56,559 bases of DNA from Proteobacteria bacterium CG1_02_64_396 (GCA_001872725.1 MNWR01000048.1:1-56559), one strand, 5' to 3'; numbered from the stretch's first letter, positions 18,274 through 27,875 are shown. A program made the numbers and translations. The notes: generated from the letters alone by a model not told the origin.

Positions 18274-19099
18274 GTCTTGTCGTGGCAACAAGCAGCAGCG
18301 CGATGGCGGTCAAATGAACCCCTCGCAGCATAAGCCCCAGCCAAAGGGCCTGATGGGCCGGTAAGTCAAAGGCCAAGGCTAAGAGGACAAACAGCGATTC
18401 CATCACCCCCAAAGAACCGGGCGCCAGGGTAATCATGGCCGAGAGGTACAAAGCCAGGGGTAGCAACAGCAGGTAGAGTGTAGGAAAGCTCAGTCCCAAC
18501 AGTTGATCGAGGGCTAGTAGCTGGACCGCAAGCAGCGGATAGGGGAGGGCGGTGGGCAGCAGCAGCCCCTTTTGCCTGGGTAGTCGGGATAGCCCTAATA
18601 GCCCCAGCACCCCTGAGCCAAAGGCAAAAAGATCACCCGCGATAGCCCCCTGCAAAACCAAAAACATCGCCACGTTGACCGCAATACGCAGCAGGTGCAC
18701 ATGGGCGATGTGCTGGCCGATGTGGGGCACGCTCATGTCGTGATGGCGCTTGAGCCACGCCCCCCGCAACAAAACCCCCATTCCGAACGGAAACACGATG
18801 TTGAGCAGCGTCCCCCAAAGGCCGATCCGCAATAAGGGGCGGTAGCCGGTGTGGGTGCCCATGCCGCCGAGCTGGCGCAGCAAAAGCTGGGTGTTCACGA
18901 AGGGAATGGCCGCCTCGGCCAGCAGGGCGGGGAGGAGCCACCACCAAACCGTTCCAAAGGGAAGAGGAGGTGGGGTTAAATCCTGACGCAGTAGCAACGC
19001 GACCCCGGCGGCGGTCAAGACCACCCCCCCCGTCAGACGAATCCAGCTCCCCCAGCCGAGCCCCCAGGGTTGACGCCGAACGGGTTGCTCCCGGTTCAA
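18215..19099 (-). CDS. lysylphosphatidylglycerol synthase TM-like (UPF0104) membrane protein
   Basis: A polytopic membrane protein of about 294 residues with seven or eight hydrophobic segments, resembling the flippase-like membrane domain of MprF/YbhN/AglD. Such proteins often sit near glycan or lipid genes. The start is uncertain: TTG 19099 overlaps the prmA stop as TTGA but its GGAGG is very close; the frame is open back to 19129 within prmA. It converges on the sulfotransferase gene. A role in the same envelope glycan is inferred from position only. Confidence 0.65.
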   Translation of the reverse strand: MNREQPVRRQPWGLGWGSWIRLTGGVVLTAAGVALLLRQDLTPPPLPFGTVWWWLLPALLAEAAIPFVNTQLLLRQLGGMGTHTGYRPLLRIGLWGTLLNIVFPFGMGVLLRGAWLKRHHDMSVPHIGQHIAHVHLLRIAVNVAMFLVLQGAIAGDLFAFGSGVLGLLGLSRLPRQKGLLLPTALPYPLLAVQLLALDQLLGLSFPTLYLLLLPLALYLSAMITLAPGSLGVMESLFVLLALAFDLPAHQALWLGLMLRGVHLTAIALLLVATTRPTPAATPATQAPPRNRTGS

Positions 19100-19971
19100 G
19101 CCTCCGCCCCGAACACCCCACACCACCAATCCCCCCGCCTGGTTTCTTCGATACGGGTCATACCCTGCGCTAAGTAGGCACGAGCGACCTCTTCGGCTTG
19201 GGTATTGAGCACTCCCGAGAGGATCAACCTTCCCCCTGGCGCCACCGTGGCGGCGATCTTGTCGGCCAGGGCAATCAGCGGCCCGGCCAAGATGTTGGCG
19301 ATGACCAGATCGAAGGTTTGGCTGGGGGGGGTGTCGGCGGTGGTGCAGGTCATGGCGACCCCGTTGAGCTCGGCGTTGGCTTGGGCTGTTGCGGTGGCGA
19401 CCGGGTCGATGTCGACCGCACTGACCGCCACCCCACCAAGCAACGCCGCGGCAATCCCCAAAATCCCCGATCCGGCTCCGAAATCGAGCACCGTCTTGGG
19501 TTTGGGCTCGGTCTCCAGCGCCGTCGCAACCGCTTCAAGGCACAGATGGGTGGTCTCGTGTCCCCCCGTGCCAAAGGCCTGCTGAGGGTCGATGCGAATC
19601 ACCAACCGCCCCTCGAATTCAGGGGGCACTTCAAGCCAGGTGGGGATCACCAGTAGCCGCTCCCCGACCGGCAAAGGGGGGAAGTGGATTTTCCAGACCT
19701 CCTGCCAGTTCCAGTCGGGAATCGCTTCGCGTTCCGGCTCGGGCCACCCCTTGCCCCGCACCAAGGCCAACATTGCTTCCTCCTCATCCTCGGTGGGGTA
19801 GGCGGTCAGGATGCAGCGGCTCCACAGCTCCCCTTGATCGAAGATCGGCTCGTCCTGCGCGTCCTCCACCATGGCGGTGATCCCGGCTTCCTCAAGCAAC
19901 GCCAGAATCGCCTCGGCGTGGGGGCGATCCAGGTGCCAGTGGTAGCAGTGGGTGGCGACGGCATCGCTCAT
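19096..19971 (-). CDS. prmA: ribosomal protein L11 methyltransferase
   Basis: Trimethylates lysines and the N-terminus of L11. From ATG 19971 the product is 291 residues, standard for PrmA. It has an N-terminal substrate-recognition domain, the linker DPQQAFGTGGHETTHLCLEA, motif I VLDFGAGSGILGIAAALLG and the NILAGPLI element. The frame is open far upstream through the ligase gene, but ATG 19971 overlaps the ligase stop as ATGA and begins the conserved domain. Confidence 0.95.
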   Translation of the reverse strand: MSDAVATHCYHWHLDRPHAEAILALLEEAGITAMVEDAQDEPIFDQGELWSRCILTAYPTEDEEEAMLALVRGKGWPEPEREAIPDWNWQEVWKIHFPPLPVGERLLVIPTWLEVPPEFEGRLVIRIDPQQAFGTGGHETTHLCLEAVATALETEPKPKTVLDFGAGSGILGIAAALLGGVAVSAVDIDPVATATAQANAELNGVAMTCTTADTPPSQTFDLVIANILAGPLIALADKIAATVAPGGRLILSGVLNTQAEEVARAYLAQGMTRIEETRRGDWWCGVFGAEA

Positions 19972-21725
19972 GGGGTTTCGTCCTGGTGGGAAGGGAAGAG
20001 GGAGGCGATTGCCTCGGCGTGGCGTGCGATGACCACCTTGCGGCGCAGTTTGAGGGTGGCGGTCAGCTCGCCACTGGCGATGCTGAACGGCTCGCTCAGG
20101 ATCCGCACCCGGCGGATCTGCTCGAAGCTGGGGCGATCCTGCAAGCGGCGGCGAATGCGGCCCAGCACCTCGCGCTCCAGACGGGCCGGTTCCACCGGCT
20201 GCTCCAGCCCCTTTTCGACGCAAAGAGCGGCCAGTTGATCGGGATCGAGCACGATCAGGGCGCCCAGATGGGGTTGGCGGTCGCCCAGCACCATCGCCTG
20301 GGAGATCAAGGGGTCTGAGGTGATGAGCGATTCCAGGTAGCCGGGGGCGATGTTTTTGCCACCCGAATTGACGATCAGGTCTTTCTTGCGGTCGGTGATG
20401 CGCAGGAATCCCTCGTCGTCCAGGGTGCCGATGTCGCCGGTGTGCAACCACCCCCCTTGCAGGGCGTGGGCGCTGGCGTCCTCTTGGTTGTGGTACCCCA
20501 GCATGATGCTTGGCCCTTGGGCCAGGATCTCTCCGTCGTCTGCGATTTTGAGTTCGACGTTGGGGATCGCCTTGCCCACCGAGCCGGGACGGGGATTGTC
20601 GATGGGGCTGACGGTGAGTACCGGGGAGGATTCGGTCATGCCGTACCCCTCGACGATGGGCAGCCCCAAGCCGCGATACCAGTGGAAGGTCTCTTCAGGA
20701 AGGGGTGCGCTGCCGCTGACGAAAAAGCGGATTTTTCCGCCGAATTTGGCCCGCACCTTTTTGAGGAAGAGCCGGTCGAGCCAACGCAGCCCCATGGGTC
20801 GGGGGCCGGGGTTGCCCCCCGCTTCGAGGCTCCAGCGGTGGCCAGCGGCAAAGGCCCGTTCCATCCAGTGGCGTTGCCAGCCGGGCAGACGGGCGATTTG
20901 GGCAAGAATGCGGCTGCGCACCACCGAATAAAACCGGGGTACCGCCACCACCACCGTTGGTTGCAGTCGCTCCATGTCGGCCACCACCGTCTCGGGTTTG
21001 CGGGCAAAAGCGATCTCGACGCTGCCGAGCAGGCAGAGCCAGCACACCATCCGCTCGAAAATGTGGGACAGCGGCAGAAACGACAGCGTCCGATCCCCTG
21101 GTCCCATCTCAAGAATGGCCAGCGTCCCCTCGATGTTGGACATCAGATTGCCTTGGGTGATAACCACCCCTTTGGGCAGCCCCCCGGTCCCCGAGGTGTA
21201 GACGATGGTCGCCTCCGATTGCCGGGTGATGGGGGCGATGCGTTTGGCGACCAGATCGACGTCGAGCTCCTCCAGCCTTTCGAGGGGGTGGACCAGCTCG
21301 TTGCTGTAGCTGTCGGTTAGCCCCTCGACCCAAATGCGGGTTAGGGCCGGAAGACGGGGGATCAGGGGGGTGATGGCGTCGAGCAGATCGGTGGTGCCGA
21401 CGAAGAGGCGATTGGCCCCCGAGTCACGCAGGATGAAACCGGTGTCTTCAAGGCTGCCGGTGGTGTAGAGGGGGACGACCACTCCGCCCGCCATCTGAAT
21501 GCCCAGGTCGACCGCCAGCCACATCGGAGTGTTGGGGGCGAGGATCGCCACCTTTTGCCCGGGCGCCAGACCGTCGCGGATCAAGGCGGTGGCGATGCGT
21601 CGACCCTGGGCGAGCAGGGCGCTGCGGCTCCAGGGGGTGCCGTCGGCGGTGATCAACGCCACTTTGTCGGGCTGGGCTTCGACCTGAGCGATCAAGGCGG
21701 ACGGCAGGCTGGTATGTTGGATCAT
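19968..21725 (-). CDS. long-chain acyl-CoA synthetase / AMP-dependent ligase
   Basis: Activates a carboxylic acid, probably a long-chain fatty acid, with ATP and CoA. The 585-residue protein (start ATG 21725) has the P-loop motif YTSGTGGLPKG at about residues 176-186, a YGMTES motif, and the TGDIGTLDDEGFLRITDRKKDL region typical of FAA1/FadD15-like enzymes. It lies downstream of a FadL-type porin on the same strand, though a terminator separates them. Import followed by activation is the likely link. Confidence 0.9.
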   Translation of the reverse strand: MIQHTSLPSALIAQVEAQPDKVALITADGTPWSRSALLAQGRRIATALIRDGLAPGQKVAILAPNTPMWLAVDLGIQMAGGVVVPLYTTGSLEDTGFILRDSGANRLFVGTTDLLDAITPLIPRLPALTRIWVEGLTDSYSNELVHPLERLEELDVDLVAKRIAPITRQSEATIVYTSGTGGLPKGVVITQGNLMSNIEGTLAILEMGPGDRTLSFLPLSHIFERMVCWLCLLGSVEIAFARKPETVVADMERLQPTVVVAVPRFYSVVRSRILAQIARLPGWQRHWMERAFAAGHRWSLEAGGNPGPRPMGLRWLDRLFLKKVRAKFGGKIRFFVSGSAPLPEETFHWYRGLGLPIVEGYGMTESSPVLTVSPIDNPRPGSVGKAIPNVELKIADDGEILAQGPSIMLGYHNQEDASAHALQGGWLHTGDIGTLDDEGFLRITDRKKDLIVNSGGKNIAPGYLESLITSDPLISQAMVLGDRQPHLGALIVLDPDQLAALCVEKGLEQPVEPARLEREVLGRIRRRLQDRPSFEQIRRVRILSEPFSIASGELTATLKLRRKVVIARHAEAIASLFPSHQDETP

Positions 21726-21812
21726 TCGGCGCTTCCCCCTTGGAATGTGATGGTGGGGCACATTGAACAGAAGGGCGGGGATGGGGGCAACCTTTGCGCC
21801 GAAAAAGCCCAT

Positions 21813-21837
21813 AAAAAAAGGGGCCCCGAAGGGCCCC
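21813..21837 (-). terminator. terminator of the FadL-like gene
   Basis: On the minus strand: a GGGGCCC/GGGCCCC stem (21837-21820, 4-base loop) followed by seven T (A run at 21813-21819 on plus). It lies 33 bp after the porin stop, so the acyl-CoA synthetase is probably transcribed independently or by readthrough. Confidence 0.9.
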
Positions 21838-21869
21838 GAACAGTCCGGAGGAGGTCCGGAAACGGTGAA

Positions 21870-23249
21870 TCAGAACAGGTGCGAGTACATGATCTGGGCG
21901 CCGCCGCCAGCGGCGCTGGAGGTGCCGGTGCCGGTGGTGATGGATCCAGGCGCAGCAGCGGCGGTCCCCGCATCCCCCTGATGGTAGGTATGGGTGGTGC
22001 TCACCTTGGGGGTGTAGACGGCAGAAAAGTCGATGCTGTCGCTGCGACCAAGCTGGACGCCAAGACCGGCGGTGACGTGGTTCTGATAGATCGCGGGCAG
22101 CAAGGGGTTGGCGTACCCGTCGGGAACCGGGTTGTTGGCCAGGTTGGCGCCGACCCGGAAGGTCAGGCTGTCCATGCGGTACTGGGCGCCGAGCTTGACG
22201 ACGTTTTGATCCTTCCAGTGCAGGGGCATGGAGAGGTTCATTTCGCCCGCCATGCTGGTGCCGTTGACCACCAGAGCGCTGACCGTGGCGTCGAAGGTAT
22301 CCATGGTTTTCGACCAGTTAATCCGCTCGTAATCGGCGGTGAGCATCAGGTCGCCCATGTGCAGGGCGGCGCCCACGCCGTAGGAGTCGGGCCACTGAAA
22401 GTTGGGCAGGGCCAGATCGCCGTTGATGGTGTCGACACCACCGCCGGTGTTCATCATGTTGATCTTGACCTTGCCCTTCATGGCGCTCAGGTGCGATTTG
22501 GAGTTGTAGATCGCACCCAGGGTCAGGGCGTCACTGGGTTGGAAGGTGGCGCCCAGACGAACCCCCCAGCCGGTGGCGCTGGCTTTGTCGCCGCCCGAAA
22601 AATCGAGGGATGCAGCCTGGGGGTTGCCGATCAGGGTGGCGGTCATCATGGAGCCCAACGCCGCCTGGGTGGCTGGCGACGACATCCAGTACATGTCGGC
22701 CCCCGAGGCGAGCATCTTCATTTCCATGTCGGCGTAGCCGAAGTTCAGCGCGGCGGCCACGGCCAATTGGTCGGTCACTTTGTACGACAGGGGGACGATC
22801 AACTTGCCGTAGCGGATGTTCGAGTAATTCTCGTAAGGGGCGCCATTGCTCAGTTTGGTCCCCCATTTGGTCCCCATCCCCCCTTGACCCATCACCCCCA
22901 AACCAAAGGTCAGCGCTCCTTCACGGCGGGCGTAACCCAGGCCGGGCATCAGGTACATGGTGCCGTCGGAGGTTTGTTCGGCCGCGCCCGGTGCGGGGCT
23001 GTATTTAATGGTGGGCAGTAGAAAACCCAAGGCCACATCGAAGCGGGCGTCGCTCTCCATCAACGACAGGGTGGCCGGATTGTTCTGCATGGCGGCGGTG
23101 CCGTTGTCGTAGGCGTAGGAGGCGCCGCCCATCGCTTCGGCGATGGGGCCGTAACCGGCGAAATCCATGCCGTTGGTGGCCAGGGCGTAGGGGGCGGCGG
23201 CGACGCCGGCCGCAAGCAGCAGCAGACGGGTGGTGGTGTTGGGCTTCAT
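21870..23249 (-). CDS. OmpP1/FadL-family outer membrane channel
   Basis: A 459-residue outer membrane beta-barrel for hydrophobic compounds. It has a signal peptide (about 1-25, cut after YALA), then the FadL hatch region: MDFAGYGPIAEAMGGASYA and the NPA motif of QNNPATLS. It ends in Phe as expected for BAM recognition. GGAGGAAAGAG precedes the ATG. Family porins take up fatty acids or aromatic hydrocarbons; the neighbouring acyl-CoA synthetase favours fatty acids. Confidence 0.9.
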   Translation of the reverse strand: MKPNTTTRLLLLAAGVAAAPYALATNGMDFAGYGPIAEAMGGASYAYDNGTAAMQNNPATLSLMESDARFDVALGFLLPTIKYSPAPGAAEQTSDGTMYLMPGLGYARREGALTFGLGVMGQGGMGTKWGTKLSNGAPYENYSNIRYGKLIVPLSYKVTDQLAVAAALNFGYADMEMKMLASGADMYWMSSPATQAALGSMMTATLIGNPQAASLDFSGGDKASATGWGVRLGATFQPSDALTLGAIYNSKSHLSAMKGKVKINMMNTGGGVDTINGDLALPNFQWPDSYGVGAALHMGDLMLTADYERINWSKTMDTFDATVSALVVNGTSMAGEMNLSMPLHWKDQNVVKLGAQYRMDSLTFRVGANLANNPVPDGYANPLLPAIYQNHVTAGLGVQLGRSDSIDFSAVYTPKVSTTHTYHQGDAGTAAAAPGSITTGTGTSSAAGGGAQIMYSHLF

Positions 23250-23335
23250 CTCTTTCCTCCAGGTTGTTGGGCCGCCCGGAAGCTCGGGTCGGTCCGGCGG
23301 GGTGGCGCGGTGGGCCGCGCTCGTATCGACTCAGG

Positions 23336-23350
23336 CCTAGTGTCACTAGG
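23336..23350. promoter_or_regulatory. perfect 15-bp palindrome upstream of FadL-like gene
   Basis: CCTAGTG-T-CACTAGG, a perfect inverted repeat 87 bp before the start codon of the porin gene and within the 197-bp gap that follows lptG. Position and symmetry suit an operator for a dimeric repressor. I do not recognise the family, and no regulator gene is adjacent. Confidence 0.4.
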
Positions 23351-23446
23351 GCGTCACATTGGTGCAGGCCAGTTGATCGGGAAAGAGAGGGGGGGACCAC
23401 ACAATTTTTTTGATGGCCGAATCAGGGATGTTCAACCCGATGGGAT

Positions 23447-24526
23447 TTACAGCCGGGCATCGCGCCTGCGCAGTAACCCTCCCAGCAAGAGCCCTAGAAT
23501 CAGGGTCGGCCCCACAATGGCGACCCCCATGTGAAGAGCGCCGCTTTCGGCGATGCGCCGGGCGACCTGCTCCACGACATGAAGCCCAAAACCGGCGCCG
23601 ATGGCGGCGGCGACCCGCCAAGTGGCACCACCGGCGCGGGGGTTGAGCCCTCCAAGCAACGGCACCAGCAGCATCAACGCGACCGGCAAGAGCAGTGTTT
23701 GTCCTCGCTCCCACAGCGATTTCTGGATCTGAATCAGGGTCGATTCGGGGAGCTGACCCGCCCACAGCATTTGCGCCAGCGCCGAGGAGCTGAAACGGCG
23801 GGGATTGAACTGCCGCTCCATCGACTGCCGGACGCTGGGGGGCAGAGGCAAAACCTGTCCCGCCAGGTCGCGGCGCTGCCAGCCGTCGTTTGTGTGCCAC
23901 AGCCGGGTTCCTTGCGAAAGCCGAACGCCGTCGGGGGTGAGCACTTCGATTTGGGCGCGGATCAGCTCCTTCGGTTGGGTTTGGCCATCGAAAACGATGC
24001 GGGTCAGAGCGGTGGGGACGGGCGATTGGGGGGGGAAGTGGAGCTGGTAGATGGTGCCGTCGGGCATGCGCAGCCAATCGCCCTCGACATCGTCGGGTAG
24101 CGGCTCACCGAATTTAACCTTCGAGATGTTGCGCATCAGCGGATCGCTGACCGGCATCACCCAGTCGCTGATCGCCACGTTGAGCGCCCCCAGCGCCAAC
24201 GCCATGAAGACGAAGGGGCGGGTCAGTCGCATCAGGCCGGTCCCGCCGCTGCGCCAGGCGGTCAATTCTCCGGAGGCCAGCAACTGGTTCCAGCCGATGA
24301 CCCCGGCGATGAGCAGCGCCAGGGGGCCAATTTGAATGAACATGGCGGGCAGCTTGAGCAGCTCCCACATGGCGATCAGGGCAAAATCGACCCCAGGCAG
24401 AGAGGCGAAGCGACGCATCGATTCGAACAGATCGATGGTCAGGTAGAGCCCCACCACCACCAGCAGGGTGATGCCCAGTTTGCCGATCAAGGCGCCCATA
24501 ATCGCCCGGTCAAAAAGGATCACCAT
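23447..24526 (-). CDS. lptG: LPS export permease LptG
   Basis: Inner-membrane permease subunit of the LptB2FG ABC extractor, which moves LPS toward the periplasmic bridge. The 359-residue protein has the LptF/LptG family layout: two or three N-terminal membrane helices (from residue 15), a periplasmic beta-jellyroll domain, and three C-terminal helices. ATG 24526 is used; the longer open frame upstream is inside lptF. It overlaps lptF by 7 bp. Confidence 0.9.
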   Translation of the reverse strand: MVILFDRAIMGALIGKLGITLLVVVGLYLTIDLFESMRRFASLPGVDFALIAMWELLKLPAMFIQIGPLALLIAGVIGWNQLLASGELTAWRSGGTGLMRLTRPFVFMALALGALNVAISDWVMPVSDPLMRNISKVKFGEPLPDDVEGDWLRMPDGTIYQLHFPPQSPVPTALTRIVFDGQTQPKELIRAQIEVLTPDGVRLSQGTRLWHTNDGWQRRDLAGQVLPLPPSVRQSMERQFNPRRFSSSALAQMLWAGQLPESTLIQIQKSLWERGQTLLLPVALMLLVPLLGGLNPRAGGATWRVAAAIGAGFGLHVVEQVARRIAESGALHMGVAIVGPTLILGLLLGGLLRRRDARL

Positions 24527-25590
24527 CGGGCCAGTCCCCCCAGGCGCAGCCGATGTAGTGATAGGGCGATGGCGGGAAGCAGTGGCAGCAAAGGAAACAC
24601 CGGCAACCAAAGTGTGCTCATGTGTCGGGCAGTAACGATGTCGCTTGCCGAGGCGTTGAGCAGATACACCGCCAGCAAGACGCCGATCCCCGCCAGGATT
24701 CCCAGCCCCCCCTTGCCGGAGCGGCGGTCGGCGAAGACAAAGCCCGACATCGCCAACATGATGAGGGGGATGGTCAGGGGCAGGGTCGAACGGGCCAGGG
24801 CGATGTTTTGCCAATCGGGGTCATGCTGGAACAGCTCCCAGGTGGTTTCCCCCAAGATTCCCGCCTTGAACGCCCGGCCACTTCCTACGATGGCCAGGGG
24901 GTCTTGCACCACCACCTGAGCAAAGCGGGTCACCTCGCTGCCGTCCTCTTCCAACTGCCGCAGCAGGGTGCCGTCCTCAAGGGCGATGTTCCAGCGACCA
25001 TCCTCCCCCCGTTGCCACCCCCCCCGTTTGGCCCACAGCCAGGTGTCGTCGGTGGCGATCAACAACCCCTTGTAGTTGCCCGAGTCGTCCTGCCCCTGGG
25101 CGTAGAGGGTTAGCCCCCCCCGAGTTTCGAAGAATTGGCCGGGGGGGAGGTTTTCGGGAGCCAGTCGGGTGCGGGCATCGGTGATGACCTCCGCTTGATG
25201 GGTCATCGCCTTGGGGCCGTAGTAGTGGGCGCTGGCCAGGCCGATCAGGGTCAGGGGCAGGGCGATGATGAGGAAGGGGGGAAGCAGCTGGGCCGGTCCC
25301 ATGCCGGCAGCCCGTAGTCCGTCCCAGATCCCCTCGCGGTGGAGGATCGACCCGGTCATCAATACCGCCACCCCCGCCCCGATGGGGATGACGTTTCCGG
25401 CAAAAAAGGGGATCAGATCGAGCACCACGATGAACAGATCGCCCACCGCCAACCCTCGCCCCGCCATTTCGGTGGCCATACGCAGGATTTGGGTCAAAAA
25501 CAGGATTCCCCCAAGCGTCGCTAGGCTCATGGTTAAAGGGCCGAGCAGGGCGCGTAGGATCAAACGGGTGGCGATCCACGAATGGTTCAT
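24520..25590 (-). CDS. lptF: LPS export permease LptF
   Basis: Partner permease of LptG in the LPS transport ABC complex. The 356-residue protein begins with an amphipathic stretch and a first helix (about 17-40), has IPIGAGVAVLMTGSILHREG in the coupling region, a periplasmic domain in the middle and C-terminal helices. The lptF-lptG order with overlap is standard. The ATPase LptB is not in the window. Confidence 0.92.
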   Translation of the reverse strand: MNHSWIATRLILRALLGPLTMSLATLGGILFLTQILRMATEMAGRGLAVGDLFIVVLDLIPFFAGNVIPIGAGVAVLMTGSILHREGIWDGLRAAGMGPAQLLPPFLIIALPLTLIGLASAHYYGPKAMTHQAEVITDARTRLAPENLPPGQFFETRGGLTLYAQGQDDSGNYKGLLIATDDTWLWAKRGGWQRGEDGRWNIALEDGTLLRQLEEDGSEVTRFAQVVVQDPLAIVGSGRAFKAGILGETTWELFQHDPDWQNIALARSTLPLTIPLIMLAMSGFVFADRRSGKGGLGILAGIGVLLAVYLLNASASDIVTARHMSTLWLPVFPLLPLLPAIALSLHRLRLGGLARW

Positions 25591-25694
25591 GAAGACCTCA
25601 AAAATCTACGGCGCAGCCCAACTGTCCGCCTCGGCTTCCGCGTTCCGTGGGCTCTGTGTTTTGTCCGCACGCTGCGGTTGTAGAGGCCTTCATT

Positions 25695-26804
25695 TCAATC
25701 GCCACGCAAAAAAAGCCGGTGCAAGCGGTTGCCCCGAAAATGAGGAGGCAACTCAAGCGCAGGGGATCCGGCTAAAAAGACCTTGAACCGCTCCCCCATG
25801 CCGTCGTGGTGCATCAGCCGTTTGGCCAACGACAGGGCGTGGATCGCGTCGGGATCGTTCGGGTTGGCGGTCAGGGGCAGCAGTCGGTCGAGGATCCCCC
25901 CCTCGACCAGAAAACGGGCCTGGGTGGTGAAGGCGAGTGGGGGTAGGTTGTGGGCGGCGCAGGCGCGGGCCAAGGCCGAGAAATCGACGAAGGCGGTCAA
26001 ATCTTGATCGCCGGGGCGGGTGAGCACCTCGTTGTGGGCCTGGTGACGGTGGTAGGCCTGCAAGGTGCCGGAGCGGCGGGCCGGGTGGTACAGAGCCTGA
26101 GCGTCGTCGCCGTAATCGATGGCCAGCAGGTAACCGTCCCCTCCCAGAGTTTGGGCCAGTTGGGTGACCCAGGGGGCCAGCCCCAGGCAAATCTCGACGC
26201 GATCCCCCTCGATGCGGGGGTGTTCGGGGTAGTCGGGGATGGCGGCAAGCCAGTCGGCGGGGGGGGCGCCCAACGCGGCCCAGCGCCACCCCCCCGCGCT
26301 GTCTGGCTCGACCCCCATGTGGATCCAGCCGCCGTTCTGCCATTCGAGCACCTCGACCGGGAAGGCGTCGAAAAGCTCGTTGCCCAGCACCAGGGCCGCT
26401 CCCGAGGGGGGGGCGTCGGGGGTATGCCAGGTCACATGGGGGTAACCCCGCGCCGCCAAGGTTTGCTGTTGTTCCTCCCGGCGATGGGGGGAGATCTCGA
26501 CCATGTGGTAGTCCGGTTCAACCCCCTCGGCCTGAAGCGCCGCGATCAAATCGGCGGCCAGCTGACCGTTGCCGCCTCCCCACTCGACAATGCGGGGGGT
26601 GGGCAGTTGGGCCAGCAGCGCCTTGACGGCCCCCGCCAAAACCTGGGCCAACAAGGGGCTCAGGGTGGGGGCGGTGATGAAGTCCCCCTCGGCCCCGAAC
26701 GGGCTTTGCGGACGCATGTAGTAGCCCGACTCGGGATCGTAGAGCGCCCGCGTCATGAATTGAGAGAAGGGGATGGGGCGCGATGGGGGGGGTGCGGATT
26801 GCAT
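25695..26804 (-). CDS. MidA/NDUFAF7-like SAM-dependent methyltransferase
   Basis: A 369-residue member of the PF02636 family, whose mitochondrial member methylates an arginine of complex I. Landmarks are FMTRALYDPESGYYMR, GAEGDFITAPTLSP and the motif I region IVEWGGGNGQLAADL. ATG 26804 starts the conserved domain; the frame is open to 26978 but overlaps the divergent mltB start. The bacterial substrate is not established. Confidence 0.88.
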   Translation of the reverse strand: MQSAPPPSRPIPFSQFMTRALYDPESGYYMRPQSPFGAEGDFITAPTLSPLLAQVLAGAVKALLAQLPTPRIVEWGGGNGQLAADLIAALQAEGVEPDYHMVEISPHRREEQQQTLAARGYPHVTWHTPDAPPSGAALVLGNELFDAFPVEVLEWQNGGWIHMGVEPDSAGGWRWAALGAPPADWLAAIPDYPEHPRIEGDRVEICLGLAPWVTQLAQTLGGDGYLLAIDYGDDAQALYHPARRSGTLQAYHRHQAHNEVLTRPGDQDLTAFVDFSALARACAAHNLPPLAFTTQARFLVEGGILDRLLPLTANPNDPDAIHALSLAKRLMHHDGMGERFKVFLAGSPALELPPHFRGNRLHRLFLRGD

Positions 26805-26969
26805 GGTCGGCTCAAGACCCCTAATCAAATTGGTGTGGTCGACCCGGCGGTCGTGGTCATCGGCGAAAAAATTCTTACCATACAAGCGATTGATTGCAGC
26901 GGGGCCACTCGGCGCAAGAACGGATCGACCACCGACAAGATGCGCGCCCCTTCCCTCCAGGACATCCCC

Positions 26970-27875
26970 ATGACCCAACCCACCCGAATGGCGATAAGAC
27001 TGCTCGTTGTATGGCTGGCGAGCGGATTCGGTACCCTCGCGACCGCCGATGAACCGGCTTCAAGCATGAGCGGCGCACGGCATCCGGGCTATCAGGCCCT
27101 GGTCGACCGGGTCGTGGAGGAGGGGGTCCCCGTCGATTATGCCCGCGCCTGGGTCGGGCAGGCCAGGATCGTGGAACAGGCGGCCGAGCAGGCGCGTCGC
27201 CCCGCCGAGTCGGTGATGACCTACGAGCGCTACCGCGCAATCTTCTATAGCGCCAAGCGGATCGAACGGGCTCGGGGGATGCTGGAACGCTACAAGCCGC
27301 TGTTTCACGAAGCCGAGGCCCGCTATGGGGTCGACCGTGAGGTGATCGCTGCCATCTTGGCGGTGGAGACCGATTTCGGACGTTTTACCGGGGTCTACCG
27401 GGTGCTCGACGCCCTGGTGACCCAGTCATTAACGGGGCAGGGGCCCCGTCGCCCCTTTTTCACCCGCGAACTGGCCAATTTTCTGATGTTCACCCGTGAG
27501 GAGGGGCAGGATCCCCAACAGGCCAAGGGCTCTTATGCCGGGGCCAGCGGCATCTGCCAGATGATCCCCTCCACCTTCCGTTCCTATGCGGTCGATATGG
27601 ACGGCGACGGCAGTCGCGACATCTGGACCAGCATGGCCGACGCCATCGGCAGCACCGCCAACTATCTGCGCCGCTATAAGTTCGAGCGGGGCGGGGCGTT
27701 GGTCGATGTGGCCGGGGGTGGGTCGGGGGATTTGCTCGAATTGCAGGGGTGGTCCAAACCTTGGCGCGAGGGGGTGAACTTTCGCGCCGTCTACGCCTGG
27801 AACCACGCCGCCCCCTATGTGGCGGTGGTGGCCGAGATCGCCTCCGCCTTGCGGGGTGAGGGACAAGCGCGGTGA
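26970..27875 (+). CDS. mltB: membrane-bound lytic murein transglycosylase B family
   Basis: Cleaves glycan strands to 1,6-anhydromuropeptides. A signal peptide (about 1-27) is followed by a GH103 domain; catalytic Glu133 lies in AAILAVETDFG. The SYAGASGICQMIPSTF and DIWTSMADAIGSTANYL segments are typical of MltB. No lipobox is seen, so the form is probably soluble periplasmic. ATG 26970 is chosen; 26940 and 26988 are alternatives. It is coupled to rlpA by GTGA. Confidence 0.93.
   Translation: MTQPTRMAIRLLVVWLASGFGTLATADEPASSMSGARHPGYQALVDRVVEEGVPVDYARAWVGQARIVEQAAEQARRPAESVMTYERYRAIFYSAKRIERARGMLERYKPLFHEAEARYGVDREVIAAILAVETDFGRFTGVYRVLDALVTQSLTGQGPRRPFFTRELANFLMFTREEGQDPQQAKGSYAGASGICQMIPSTFRSYAVDMDGDGSRDIWTSMADAIGSTANYLRRYKFERGGALVDVAGGGSGDLLELQGWSKPWREGVNFRAVYAWNHAAPYVAVVAEIASALRGEGQAR

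Noticed and set aside
21555-23021. 488-codon plus-strand frame over the FadL-like gene
   Set aside because: The minus-strand frame has a signal peptide, FadL motifs, ribosome site and terminator; the plus frame has none.
25950-26969. Long in-frame extension upstream of mltB
   Set aside because: It lies antisense to the MidA-like gene; the signal peptide and family length place the start at 26970.
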